Source of the DNA: Glaciimonas sp.
Lineage (GTDB): Bacteria; Pseudomonadota; Gammaproteobacteria; Burkholderiales; Burkholderiaceae_D
Direction of reading: 5' to 3'
Length of the DNA: 64,000 nucleotides
NCBI GenBank assembly: GCA_012927625.1
Contig: JABBOV010000008.1
Span: 404,291-468,290 of the forward strand
In this document: one piece after another, positions 40,137 through 49,581 of the stretch
Position numbering within the stretch: position 1 is the stretch's first letter
Layout of the letters: each line of letters starts with the position of its first letter
The notes under the pieces: model-generated
What the model saw: the letters and a program-made list of their open reading frames with translations, nothing else
Databases searched by the model: none
Told to the model about the DNA's origin: nothing
Position numbers and translations under genes: made by a program

Positions 40137-41372
40137 TCAGTTACCCAATGCGCTATCGATCAACTCAATCCAATGCCGCACCGGAGTCGCGGTACCCGAC
40201 TGCAGATGCGTGATGCAACCGATATTGCCCGATACGATTAATTCCGGCGCGCTGGCCTGCAAATTGGCGAGCTTATTGTCGCGCAATTGGTGCGACAGCA
40301 CCGGTTGCAACACCGAATAAGTGCCGGCGGAACCGCAACACAGATGGCTGTCGGCGCACAGTGTGACATCGACGCCGGCCGCACGCAACACGGCTTCGAC
40401 TTTGCCGCGGATTTGCTGGCCGTGTTGCAGCGTACAGGGCGGATGATAGGCGACCCGTTGGTTGATCTTGCCGTCCAGCTTTTGTAGCAATGCTGCTTCG
40501 AAATCGGGCAGAATTTCGCTGACGTCCCGGGTCAATGCCGAAATCCGTTTGGCCTTTTCCGCATAGGCCGGATCGGCTACCAGCAAATGGCCGTAATCCT
40601 TGACCGTCACGCCGCAGCCGGAGGCGGTCATCACGATTGCTTCCGCTCCCGCCTCCACCAGCGGCCACCAGGCATCGATATTGCGCCGCATGTCGTCCAG
40701 GCCGCCGGCCTGGTCGTTCAGATGGAAGCGAATCGCGCCGCAGCAGCCGGCTTTGGGCGCCACCACCAATTGCACCCCAAGCGCGTCGAACACGCGGGCG
40801 GTGGCAGCGTTGATATTGGGCGACATCGCCGGTTGCACGCAGCCGTCGAGCAGCAGCATTTTGCGTGCATGCAGAGCAGTCGGCCAGAGACCGGCAGGCT
40901 GCTGTTGTGACTGCCGTGGCACCTTGTCTTGCAGCGCCTTCGGCAACAACGGCCGCAGTAATTGACCGGCCTTCATCGCCGGCGTGAACAGCCAGCGACG
41001 CGGCAACACTTCTTTCAGCGCGGTGCGCAGCAAACGTTGCGACAACGGACGCGGCACCTGGGCATCGACAATCTTGCGCCCGATATCGACCAAGCGGCCG
41101 TATTGCACCCCGGACGGGCAAGTGGTTTCGCAACTGCGACAGGTCAGACAACGGTCCAGGTGCAACTGCGTCTTGGCGCTGGCCTGTTTGCCTTCCAGTA
41201 CCTGTTTCATCAGATAGATGCGACCGCGCGGCCCATCCAACTCGTCGCCCAGCAACTGGAAAGTCGGGCAAGTCGCGGTACAGAAACCGCAGTGGACGCA
41301 AGCGCGCAAAATCGCATCGGCCTCGCGGCCTTCGCGCGTGTTTTTGATGAAGTCAGCTAGATTGGTTTGCAT
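40137..41372 (-). CDS. glcF: Glycolate oxidase iron-sulfur subunit
   Basis: CVHCGFCTATCPTFQLLGDELDGPRGRIYLMKQVLEG; CLTCRSCETTCPSGVQYG; CCGSAGTYSVLQP. Confidence 0.94.
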   Translation of the reverse strand: MQTNLADFIKNTREGREADAILRACVHCGFCTATCPTFQLLGDELDGPRGRIYLMKQVLEGKQASAKTQLHLDRCLTCRSCETTCPSGVQYGRLVDIGRKIVDAQVPRPLSQRLLRTALKEVLPRRWLFTPAMKAGQLLRPLLPKALQDKVPRQSQQQPAGLWPTALHARKMLLLDGCVQPAMSPNINAATARVFDALGVQLVVAPKAGCCGAIRFHLNDQAGGLDDMRRNIDAWWPLVEAGAEAIVMTASGCGVTVKDYGHLLVADPAYAEKAKRISALTRDVSEILPDFEAALLQKLDGKINQRVAYHPPCTLQHGQQIRGKVEAVLRAAGVDVTLCADSHLCCGSAGTYSVLQPVLSHQLRDNKLANLQASAPELIVSGNIGCITHLQSGTATPVRHWIELIDSALGN

Positions 41373-41380
41373 GATTCGTC

Positions 41381-42481
41381 CTACAGATGCGCGAACATCC
41401 GGCCTGGATTAAAGATCGCATCCGGGTCGAATGCGTTTTTCAGGTTGCGATGTACGCGGTCGATGGCCGGAGCCAACGGCTGAAACACGCCAACCGACTT
41501 GTCGCCGCCTCGAAACAAGGTCGCGTGGCCGCCGGCCTGAAACGCTGCAGCCCGCACAATGGCTGTCGTGGCTGGGCTGGAATCGGTTTTCAGCCAGCGT
41601 TGCGCGCCACCCCATTCGATTAATTGCGCGTATTTTTTCAGTAGCGGCGCACTTGTTCCCGGTACCGACAAGCGCCACAAAGCGGCTTGCTCTGGGCCGT
41701 CACACACAAAGAAACCATTACTCTGTTCACGCAACGGGGTCCAGAATTGTTCGGCGTCCTGATCCGGCACTGCCTCACCGCCCAGCTTGCTTTGCGCCGC
41801 CGACACCGCCGCTGGCGCGCCCGACAGGCGCAGTATCAGCACGCCGTCATGCCAGGCGCTGGCCGAAATCGGCAACGGCTGGCCGGCCCATGCATTGAGT
41901 TGCGCGATTGCCTGCGCCTGATCCAGCGTAAAACGCAAGGTGATTTCGGCGAACGGTTTCGGCAATACCTTGAGTGATACTTGCAGAATCAGTCCCAGCG
42001 TTCCCATCGATCCGGCCAGCAGCCGCGAGACATCGTAGCCAGCCACATTTTTCATCACTTGGCCGCCAAAACGCAAGACTTCGCCATGCCCATCCAGCAG
42101 CACTGCACCCAGCGCAAAATCGCGCAGCGCGCCAGCCGTCGGACGGCGCGGGCCGGACAAGCCGCTGGCGAACACGCCGCCGATGGTGGCGCCGACGCCG
42201 AAATACGGCGGCTCAAATGCCAGCATCTGGTTTTCGGCCGTCAGCGCCGCTTCAATTTCCGCCAGCGGCGTGCCGCAGCGGGCAGTGATCACCAATTCGG
42301 TCGGATCGTAATCGATGATGCCGCGATAAGCGCGGGTATCGAGCGGCACGCCGGCCAATGTTTGTCCATACCAATCCTTGCTGCTGCCGCCGTGAATACG
42401 CAGCGCAGTTTTGTCGGCAGTTGCGCGGTGTACTTGCTGTTTGAAATGCTTTAACACTTGCTCCATCATTTTCCCGATCAA
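41381..42481 (-). CDS. glcE: Glycolate oxidase FAD-binding subunit
   Basis: LAFEPPYFGVGATIGGVFASGLSGPRRPTAGALRDFALGAVLLDG; RMFAHL terminus. Confidence 0.92.
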   Translation of the reverse strand: MIGKMMEQVLKHFKQQVHRATADKTALRIHGGSSKDWYGQTLAGVPLDTRAYRGIIDYDPTELVITARCGTPLAEIEAALTAENQMLAFEPPYFGVGATIGGVFASGLSGPRRPTAGALRDFALGAVLLDGHGEVLRFGGQVMKNVAGYDVSRLLAGSMGTLGLILQVSLKVLPKPFAEITLRFTLDQAQAIAQLNAWAGQPLPISASAWHDGVLILRLSGAPAAVSAAQSKLGGEAVPDQDAEQFWTPLREQSNGFFVCDGPEQAALWRLSVPGTSAPLLKKYAQLIEWGGAQRWLKTDSSPATTAIVRAAAFQAGGHATLFRGGDKSVGVFQPLAPAIDRVHRNLKNAFDPDAIFNPGRMFAHL

Positions 42482-42700
42482 TTATGTAACTGATGCTACG
42501 CACAAAAAATTCAGTCCACGAAAAGCACGAAAGTCACGAAAAAACTACACGACACAATTTTTTGACGCTTGTTTGTCAGTAGTGCAGGCCTCCGTGCCTG
42601 CACTACTTAAATATTGCGTTCTGTTTTCGTGCTTTTCGTGTCTTTCGTGGACAATGTTTTTCATACCTTGCATGGGCCGTACGCAACATCAGTTATGTAA
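42482..42700. repeat. Composite nested palindromic element between glcD and glcE
   Basis: Outer arms ttatgtaactgatgctacgc / tacgcaacatcagttatgtaa; middle arms gtccacgaaaagcacgaaagtcacgaaaaaac / gttttcgtgcttttcgtgtctttcgtggac; inner agtagtgcaggcctccgtgcctgcactact. Confidence 0.75.
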
Positions 42701-42711
42701 GCATTTATGCG

Positions 42712-44199
42712 TTAAAACCGTGGCAAATCCGCAAACTTCAACTGTCCGCCAGAGACTCGCATTTTTCCATACTCGGCGCAACGCTGCAGGGTCGGGATCG
42801 CCTTGTCTGGGTTGAGTAAAAAGGCCGGATCGAAAGCGCGCTTGACGGCGATGAAGGCGGCGATTTCAAGCGCAGTGAACTGCACGCACATTGAGCCGAT
42901 TTTCTCGATGCCGACCCCATGCTCGCCGGTAATGGTGCCGCCGACTTCGACGCACAGCGCCAGGATTTCTGCACCGAACCGTTCGGCACGGTGAAATTCA
43001 CCTGGCAAGTTGGCATCGAACAAGATCAGCGGATGCAGGTTGCCGTCGCCGGCATGAAACACGTTGGCGCAGCGCAGGCCGTACTTGATTTCCATCTGCG
43101 AAATGCCGAGCAATACCTGAGCCAGATTCTTGCGCGGGATGGTGCCGTCCATGCAATAGTAATCGGGCGAAATACGGCCGGCGGCTGGAAAGGCGTTCTT
43201 GCGACCGGACCAGAACCGCATCCGTTCAGCCTCGTTTTGCGACACCGTAATGGCAGTTGCGCCGCATTCTCTGAGCACTGCGCTCATGCGCGCAATGTCT
43301 TCTTCCACCTCTTCGAAGGTGCCGTCCGACTCACACAGCAAAATCGCTTCGGAATCAATGTCGTAACCGGCCTTGACGAACGGCTCCACCATGCGGGTCG
43401 ACGTCTTGTCCATCATCTCCAGCCCAGCCGGAATCACGCCGGCGGCAATCACGCTGGCGACCGCGTCGCCGCAGCGCACCACATCGTCGAATGACGCCAT
43501 GATGAGGCGGGCGGTTTGCGGCTTCGGGATCAGTTTTACCGTGACCTCGGTGACGATTCCCAGCATCCCTTCGGAGCCGATGAAGACCGCCAGCAAATCC
43601 AGTCCCGATGCATCCAGCGCGCCGTTGCCAAGTTCGATGATCTCGCCGTCGATGGTGACAGCCCGCACTCGCATCACGTTGTGTACGGTCAGGCCGTATT
43701 TAAGGCAATGCACGCCGCCGGAGTTTTCAGCCACGTTGCCGCCGATGGTGCAAGCGATTTGCGATGACGGATCAGGCGCGTAATACAAGCCGTGCTGCGC
43801 GGCAGCGTCGGAAATCGCCAGATTGCGCACGCCCGGCTGCACCACTGCGGTACGCGACACCGGATCGAGCGCGACGATGCGATTGAGTTTGACCAGCGAC
43901 AGCACCACGCCGTCGGCAATCGGCATCGCACCGCCGGACAAGCCGGTGCCGGCGCCGCGCGGCACGATTGGCACCGCCAGAGCGCGGCAGGTCTGCATGA
44001 TCGCCACTACTTGCGCCTCGTTTTGGGGTAGCAGCACCACCATCGGCAGGCGGCGAAATGCAGCCAGCCCGTCGCATTCGTAGGGCCGGGTATCTTCCTC
44101 GTTAAACAGTATGCAATCGGCCGGCAGCAGCGCACGCAAGGCAGCTACCACTTCGCGTTGCCGCTCCAGCGTAAAAGTCGGTTCGGTTGGCGCATTCAT
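42712..44199 (-). CDS. glcD: Glycolate oxidase FAD-linked subunit
   Basis: VPRGAGTGLSGGA; GGNVAENSGGVHCLKYGLT; TGEHGVGIEKIG. Confidence 0.94.
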   Translation of the reverse strand: MNAPTEPTFTLERQREVVAALRALLPADCILFNEEDTRPYECDGLAAFRRLPMVVLLPQNEAQVVAIMQTCRALAVPIVPRGAGTGLSGGAMPIADGVVLSLVKLNRIVALDPVSRTAVVQPGVRNLAISDAAAQHGLYYAPDPSSQIACTIGGNVAENSGGVHCLKYGLTVHNVMRVRAVTIDGEIIELGNGALDASGLDLLAVFIGSEGMLGIVTEVTVKLIPKPQTARLIMASFDDVVRCGDAVASVIAAGVIPAGLEMMDKTSTRMVEPFVKAGYDIDSEAILLCESDGTFEEVEEDIARMSAVLRECGATAITVSQNEAERMRFWSGRKNAFPAAGRISPDYYCMDGTIPRKNLAQVLLGISQMEIKYGLRCANVFHAGDGNLHPLILFDANLPGEFHRAERFGAEILALCVEVGGTITGEHGVGIEKIGSMCVQFTALEIAAFIAVKRAFDPAFLLNPDKAIPTLQRCAEYGKMRVSGGQLKFADLPRF

Positions 44200-44435
44200 G
44201 GGCGAGTCCTAAGACGGGTAAAACAGGCAAATGGGTAGACACCTTATCATTGCTTTTTCAGTCGCTAATAGCAGTAATGCACAAACCATTTTTTACTTTT
44301 GATGATGCTATGCGTAAAAGCACTGCAGCACAGATTGTGCCTAAAAACTGTTTTCATGGGGCGTGAAATATTTTCACTTCAAATCGTAGATGCCCTGTTC
44401 AAAATTAAGCCTTTTATTCACGCTCAAACAGCAGC

Positions 44436-44513
44436 GTCGTAAGTGCGAATGTATTCGCGCGAATACACCTGGAATAAATAGTTAAGCATGCGAATAAATT
44501 CGCACCTACAAGG
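44436..44513. repeat. REP-like inverted repeat (GTAGGTGCGAATTTATTCGC type)
   Basis: tcgtaagtgcgaatgtattcgcgcgaata...catgcgaataaattcgcacctacaagg. Confidence 0.7.
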
Positions 44514-44549
44514 AATGGCATCTCAATGCGGCGCAATTACCAGAATGGG

Positions 44550-44636
44550 TTAAATAAAAAATATGGAGTATTTATAATATAAGCAATAAATATATGCGTG
44601 AAACACATGATTTATTGGCATACCAATCCCAGTACA
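44550..44636 (+). repeat. AT-rich dispersed element, copy 6
   Basis: ttaaataaaaaatatggagtatttataatataagcaataaatatatgcgtgaaacacatg... Confidence 0.5.
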
Positions 44637-44637
44637 A

Positions 44638-45540
44638 TCACTTTATATTCTTGAAATTCGCAGTCAGCCAGGCAATGAAAGTCGCCACTTCGGGGCGTTC
44701 CAGGACTTGTTGCTCATAGACCAGATAATAAGCATACGACGGGGTATTCAGGCAGACATCGAAAATCTGCACTACATCGCCGGCGGCGATCGCCTCTTGG
44801 GCGAAATGCTTGCGCGTGAGCGCCACGCCATTACCGTGCCGGACAGCTTCCAGCAATAAACCCAGATCATCGACCCGAAAGCCGGTAGTCGGCTCGGGCC
44901 AATCCAGTCCGGCCGCTTCGAACCAGGGTTGCCACGGTTCCAGCGGCGAACGCAGCAGGGTTGCGCGCTGGAGATCGGCAGGGTCGGCGAGGCCGCCGAT
45001 TTGCTCCAGATAGCGCGGACTGGCAATCGCGAAAACCGGCTCCTCAAACAGCTTTTCAGCCACCTCACCTTGATACTCGCCGGTGCCGAAGCGCACCTCC
45101 AGATCGGTTTCCGACAAGCTCAGGTCATACAGCGGCACGGACAGAAACGCTTCCAGTATGATTTCGGGATGTTCACGCACGAAGTCGGCCAGACGCGGAA
45201 TCAAAAAACAGCGGGTAAACGTCGGCGGTACCGTGATCTTGACTCTGGGCTGGGAGATATTCTTTTTGTGCGGCAGCGGAAAATCGGTCAGCGTGCGCAG
45301 CGCCACCCGCACCACATCCAGATACCGGCGGCCGAATCCAGACAAACTGATGGCCCTGCCATCGCGATTGAACAAGCGCTCGCCGGTGTAATCTTCCAGC
45401 AGCCGGATACGGTGCGAGAGCGCCGATGGCGTGATGCACAATTCTGTGGCGGCAACAGCAAAAGAAGCATGGCGCGCCGCAGATTCAAATGCCGACAACG
45501 CATGCACCGGAGGAAGTCGAATTAGTGCGCGGGTTGCCAT
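44638..45540 (-). CDS. LysR-family regulator, GcvA-like
   Basis: LPPVHALSAFESAARHASFAVAATELCITPSALSHRIRLLEDYTGERLFNRDGRAISLS. Confidence 0.87.
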   Translation of the reverse strand: MATRALIRLPPVHALSAFESAARHASFAVAATELCITPSALSHRIRLLEDYTGERLFNRDGRAISLSGFGRRYLDVVRVALRTLTDFPLPHKKNISQPRVKITVPPTFTRCFLIPRLADFVREHPEIILEAFLSVPLYDLSLSETDLEVRFGTGEYQGEVAEKLFEEPVFAIASPRYLEQIGGLADPADLQRATLLRSPLEPWQPWFEAAGLDWPEPTTGFRVDDLGLLLEAVRHGNGVALTRKHFAQEAIAAGDVVQIFDVCLNTPSYAYYLVYEQQVLERPEVATFIAWLTANFKNIK

Positions 45541-46955
45541 GTAATGATTTTTCCAGGGTTCATGATGTTGTGCGGGTCTAGCGCATGCTTGATGATGCGC
45601 ATGGTATCGACGGCTGCCGCGCCATGCTCTTGCAGCAGAAAGTTCATCTTGTGCAGGCCGACCCCATGCTCGCCGGTGCAGGTGCCGTCCATCTCGATGG
45701 CACGCGTGACCATGCGCCCATTGACGCTTTCGGCCCGCGTCATGGCGGCGGCATCGGCCGGATCAACCAATAACAACACATGGAAGTTACCGTCGCCGAC
45801 GTGGCCGATGATGGAATACGGTATGCCGCTGGTTTCACAGTCGTCCTGGGTGGCGAGAATACACTCGGCCAGGCGCGAAATCGGCACGCAGCAATCGGTA
45901 GTGATGGCGCGCCAGCCGGGACGCATTTGCAGCAAGGCGAAATACGCATTGTGACGCGCAGTCCAGAGCCGGGTACGGTCTTCCGGCCGAGTCGCCCATT
46001 CAAATCCGCTGGCGCCATGTTCAGCGGCGATGTCTTGCACCCGCTGCGCCTGCTCTTGCACGCCGTGCTCGCTGCCGTGGAACTCAAACAGCAGCAACGG
46101 CTTGACCGGCAACTCCAATTTGTCATGGGCGTTGATGGCTTTGACACTGTTTTCATCCAGGAATTCGACCCGCGCCACCGGCACGCCCATCTGGATGGTT
46201 TCGATCACGGTGTTGACCGCATCCGCCACGCTGGGGAAGGAACAGACCGCCGCCGAAATCGATTCGGGCAGCGGATACAGGCGCACCGTCACTTCGGTGA
46301 TGATGCCCAGCGTACCTTCGCTGCCGACAAACAGACGCGTCAAGTCATAACCGGCCGCAGATTTTTTGGCGCGGGTGCCGGTTTTGATGATGCGCGCGTC
46401 TGCGGTGACGACCGTCAATTTCAGCGTGTTCTCGCGCATGGTGCCGTAACGCACCGCATTGGTACCGGAGGCGCGAGTCGCCGCCATTCCGCCCAACGAA
46501 GCATCGGCACCCGGATCAATCGGGAAAAATAATCCGAAATCCTTGAGCGCCAGATTCAATTGCTTGCGGGTCACGCCGGCCTGCACGGTGGCAGTCAAAT
46601 CCTCCGAATGCACCGCAATTACCGCGTCCATCTGCGACAGGTCAATTGTCAGCCCGCCCTGCACTGCCAGAATGTGTCCTTCCAACGAGGTGCCGGTGCC
46701 GTAGGCAATCACCGGCACCTGATGCTGGCCGCACAAATGCACGGCGGCGGCAACTTCTTCGGTGCTGCGGGCAAAAACCACCGCGTCCGGCAGCATCGGA
46801 TCATACGAAGATTCGTCCCGGCCATGATGCGCGCGTACCGCCTGCGCCACTGAAAAGCGTGCGCCGAAGCGTTCCGCCAGCGCTGATGAAAAGGCTAACG
46901 GCAAGGCTGCCTGCAACGCTTTTTCAGTTGCCGGCAACGGGTCCCTATGATTCAT
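45522..46955 (-). CDS. FAD-binding oxidase, D-lactate dehydrogenase (cytochrome) type
   Basis: VIAYGTGTSLEGHILAVQGGLTIDLSQMD; GADASLGGMAATRASGTNAVRYGTM; TGEHGVGLHKMNFL; HALDPHNIMNPGKI; start MNHRDPLPATEK at 46955. Confidence 0.9.
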   Translation of the reverse strand: MNHRDPLPATEKALQAALPLAFSSALAERFGARFSVAQAVRAHHGRDESSYDPMLPDAVVFARSTEEVAAAVHLCGQHQVPVIAYGTGTSLEGHILAVQGGLTIDLSQMDAVIAVHSEDLTATVQAGVTRKQLNLALKDFGLFFPIDPGADASLGGMAATRASGTNAVRYGTMRENTLKLTVVTADARIIKTGTRAKKSAAGYDLTRLFVGSEGTLGIITEVTVRLYPLPESISAAVCSFPSVADAVNTVIETIQMGVPVARVEFLDENSVKAINAHDKLELPVKPLLLFEFHGSEHGVQEQAQRVQDIAAEHGASGFEWATRPEDRTRLWTARHNAYFALLQMRPGWRAITTDCCVPISRLAECILATQDDCETSGIPYSIIGHVGDGNFHVLLLVDPADAAAMTRAESVNGRMVTRAIEMDGTCTGEHGVGLHKMNFLLQEHGAAAVDTMRIIKHALDPHNIMNPGKIITWQPAH

Positions 46956-47088
46956 TTTGCTCTCCAAATAAGTGTCTGATTTTACTCCGCAGCACCACAC
47001 CGCGCATATTTGCAACGCCGGGCCTGACACCCGTGGAGGTGAATTGACGTATTCTTGAACTCTTTTTTCACTAATCAGAATCGACATC

Positions 47089-47646
47089 ATGGGCAACCGG
47101 CTTTCCAAGATAGCAACCCGCACCGGCGACGGCGGCACCACAGGGCTCGGCGACGGCAGCCGCACTGACAAAGACAACCTGCGGATTGCCGCAATGGGCG
47201 ATGTAGATGAACTCAACTCGCAACTCGGCGTGTTGTTGTGCGAGCCGCTGCCCGACGCATTGCGCGAGGAATTGCTATCGATCCAGCACGACCTGTTCGA
47301 CCTGGGCGGCGAACTCTGCATCCCCGGCTATACCATGATCACGCCGGAGCAAGTCACCCGGCTCGATCATCTGCTGGAGAAATACAACGCCGATCTGGCG
47401 CCGCTGCGCGACTTCATCCTGCCCGGCGGCTCACGCGCCGCAGCGCTGGCACACGTCTGCCGCACCATCTGCCGTCGCGCCGAACGCACCATCGTCAGCC
47501 TGGGCAAAACCGAGAAAATCAACGACGCGCCGCGCCAGTACACCAACCGCTTGTCCGATCTGCTGTTCGTGCTGTCGCGCGTGCTGAATCGCTTTGCCGG
47601 CGGCAGCGATGTGATCTGGGAAAAAGAGCGGGATCGTACTATTTGA
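47089..47646 (+). CDS. PduO-type cob(I)alamin adenosyltransferase
   Basis: MGNRLSKIATRTGDGGTTGLGDGSRTDKDNLRIAAMGDVDELNSQLG; LPGGSRAAALAHVCRTICRRAERTIVSL. Confidence 0.93.
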   Translation: MGNRLSKIATRTGDGGTTGLGDGSRTDKDNLRIAAMGDVDELNSQLGVLLCEPLPDALREELLSIQHDLFDLGGELCIPGYTMITPEQVTRLDHLLEKYNADLAPLRDFILPGGSRAAALAHVCRTICRRAERTIVSLGKTEKINDAPRQYTNRLSDLLFVLSRVLNRFAGGSDVIWEKERDRTI

Positions 47647-47650
47647 GTGT

Positions 47651-47701
47651 AAGTAATGCAGGCCTCCGTGCCTGCATACAGGCACGGAGGCCTGCACTAC
47701 T
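47651..47701. repeat. Inverted repeat of GTAGTGCAGG family
   Basis: aagtaatgcaggcctccgtgcctgcatacaggcacggaggcctgcactact; between convergent genes. Confidence 0.88.
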
Positions 47702-47719
47702 GCCATATACATGGCAATG

Positions 47720-47785
47720 TATATTTCATGTAACATTGTTTATATGCGGCAACCTATTTGTTTTTAGGCATACTCCACTTACCGC
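47720..47785 (-). repeat. AT-rich dispersed element, copy 7
   Basis: Reverse complement: ggtaagtggagtatgcctaaaaacaaataggttgccgcatataaacaatgttacatgaaatata. Confidence 0.6.
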
Positions 47786-47840
47786 GCACAATGCAACAAA
47801 AAAAACTGCCATCAGCTTGCCATGTAAAAACATACCAGTC

Positions 47841-47900
47841 AGGGTGGGTGAAACCCGCCTAACGCTATGAAGGCCCGTACAGCGCGGGTTTCACCCGCCC
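47841..47900. repeat. Inverted repeat of GGGTGAAACCCGC family
   Basis: agggtgggtgaaacccgcctaacgctatgaaggcccgtacagcgcgggtttcacccgccc; related copies at 53811 and, diverged, 11236. Confidence 0.75.
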
Positions 47901-47937
47901 AGCCTGCCTGCATCGGTTTGCAGGCAACTTCCGGGTT

Positions 47938-49581
47938 TTACGTGCTGAAAGTTTCCAATCCTTCGTTGAAAATACAAAATCCATGCTTCCCCGACCGCTT
48001 AACTTGGTACATGGCGATGTCGGCCTGCGACAACAATTGCGAGGCAGAAACAGGTGCGCCGGAATATAACGCAATGCCAATCGAGACGTCGAGCACCAAT
48101 CTCTTGCCGTCGATATTAAAAGGCAGGCCAATCGCCGCCAGCAATTGCTGCGCAACGTTAATCGCCGTGTCGTGCGCCTCGTCGAGATCAGTTAACAAGA
48201 CGACAAACTCGTCGCCGCCAAGGCGCGCCACAGTATCGATTTTTCGGCGCCCCGCCGATAAGCGCGCAGCAACCTGGCACAGAACAGCGTCGCCGGTCGC
48301 ATGTCCAAATTGATCGTTGATCGGCTTGAAATTATCGAGATCGCAAAACAACAGCGCAAAATACGAACCGCCGCGCTCGGCACACGCCAGCGCTTGTTGC
48401 AGGTGGTCGTCCAGCATGGCGCGGTTATATAAACCGGTGAGCGCATCGTGATGCGCCATAAATTCCAGCCGCACCTCGCTTGTCTTGAGCGAGGTTTCCT
48501 TTTCGCGCAGCCGCACTACCAGGCAATTAAATCCAGCCATCAGAGCGCCTACCTCGTCCTGACGCTTGACTGGCAACGGTTCCAGTGCGCGTTTGCCATC
48601 TGCCATTTCGTGCATTGAGCGTGCCGCATCCCGGAGCGGGCGCAATATGTAGGGCAACAGCAACATCAACACCACAAACATCGCGACCAGAAGCACCAAA
48701 GAGCCTTTCCAGAAGAAACCACGCATCGCCGCAATCGGCTGGAACACCTCCGCGGTAGGCATGCGTGCGACGACATACCATCCGGTGCTGGGTACCGTTA
48801 CCATGGACGCCAGTTCCTTCACACCTTCAACATTAGTGGCAATGCCGGTGCCACGGTAGCCTGCCATGGCCCGATCGTGCAACAGATTCACGCCGGGAGC
48901 CGGCGTCGGCTTTAACACCAGGGCCGGGTCGCTGGCGCCGACAACCAGTTTATCGGCCGGCGAAATCAAGAGGAATCCGCCGCTGACGCCGAGCTGCGTT
49001 GTTTGCAGGCGATCGAGAAAGCCGGCTGTATCGAGCATGACCACACCCGCTAGCACAGCCACCACGCGTCTGGAGGCGTCGCGTACCGGTGCCGCCATGA
49101 TCAAGATCGGGTCGCCATTGGCGCGCCCGCGCTGCGGCTTGCCCATCACCGGAGCATCGGCGCGCAGCGCAGCCTTAAACCAATCGGAATCGGTATACAA
49201 CAGCGTATCGCGCCCGGCCACCACCGGGTATTGCGCCAGCAAGCCTTTACCATCCGGCGGCAACACCATCAACCCGCTATCAAACAAGGGATTTATGCGC
49301 TGCCGTTCCTGAACCCAAATCGCCAACTTCTCAGGCTGCTGCAGTAACGTGGGCGGCAACGCGGCGCTCAATTCGCTGATCAAAGCGCGGCGCGTCTGGA
49401 TACTGTGATCGATGTCGCGCGCAACGTAGGACGCAATCGACAATTGCTGAGTCGCCACCAATTCACGTAGGCGTTCCTGCGCAAAAGGCAGCGCAACCAG
49501 CAAGCGCGCCAAGACACCCCCCACAATAAGCAATGCGCCAATCGCGATGATGCGGTACTTCATGCTATGGAATATTGACAT
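47938..49581 (-). CDS. Membrane diguanylate cyclase: periplasmic Cache-type sensor, HAMP-like region, GGDEF
   Basis: Two TM segments around a ~270-aa sensor; HHDALTGLYNRAMLDDHL; RKIDTVARLGGDEFVVLL. Confidence 0.9.
   Translation of the reverse strand: MSIFHSMKYRIIAIGALLIVGGVLARLLVALPFAQERLRELVATQQLSIASYVARDIDHSIQTRRALISELSAALPPTLLQQPEKLAIWVQERQRINPLFDSGLMVLPPDGKGLLAQYPVVAGRDTLLYTDSDWFKAALRADAPVMGKPQRGRANGDPILIMAAPVRDASRRVVAVLAGVVMLDTAGFLDRLQTTQLGVSGGFLLISPADKLVVGASDPALVLKPTPAPGVNLLHDRAMAGYRGTGIATNVEGVKELASMVTVPSTGWYVVARMPTAEVFQPIAAMRGFFWKGSLVLLVAMFVVLMLLLPYILRPLRDAARSMHEMADGKRALEPLPVKRQDEVGALMAGFNCLVVRLREKETSLKTSEVRLEFMAHHDALTGLYNRAMLDDHLQQALACAERGGSYFALLFCDLDNFKPINDQFGHATGDAVLCQVAARLSAGRRKIDTVARLGGDEFVVLLTDLDEAHDTAINVAQQLLAAIGLPFNIDGKRLVLDVSIGIALYSGAPVSASQLLSQADIAMYQVKRSGKHGFCIFNEGLETFST

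Noticed and set aside
45522-47321. 599-aa version of the FAD oxidase starting at 47321
   Set aside because: The extra N-terminus overlaps the opposite-strand adenosyltransferase and is Ser/Pro/Arg-rich; homology begins at MNHRDPLPATEK (46955)
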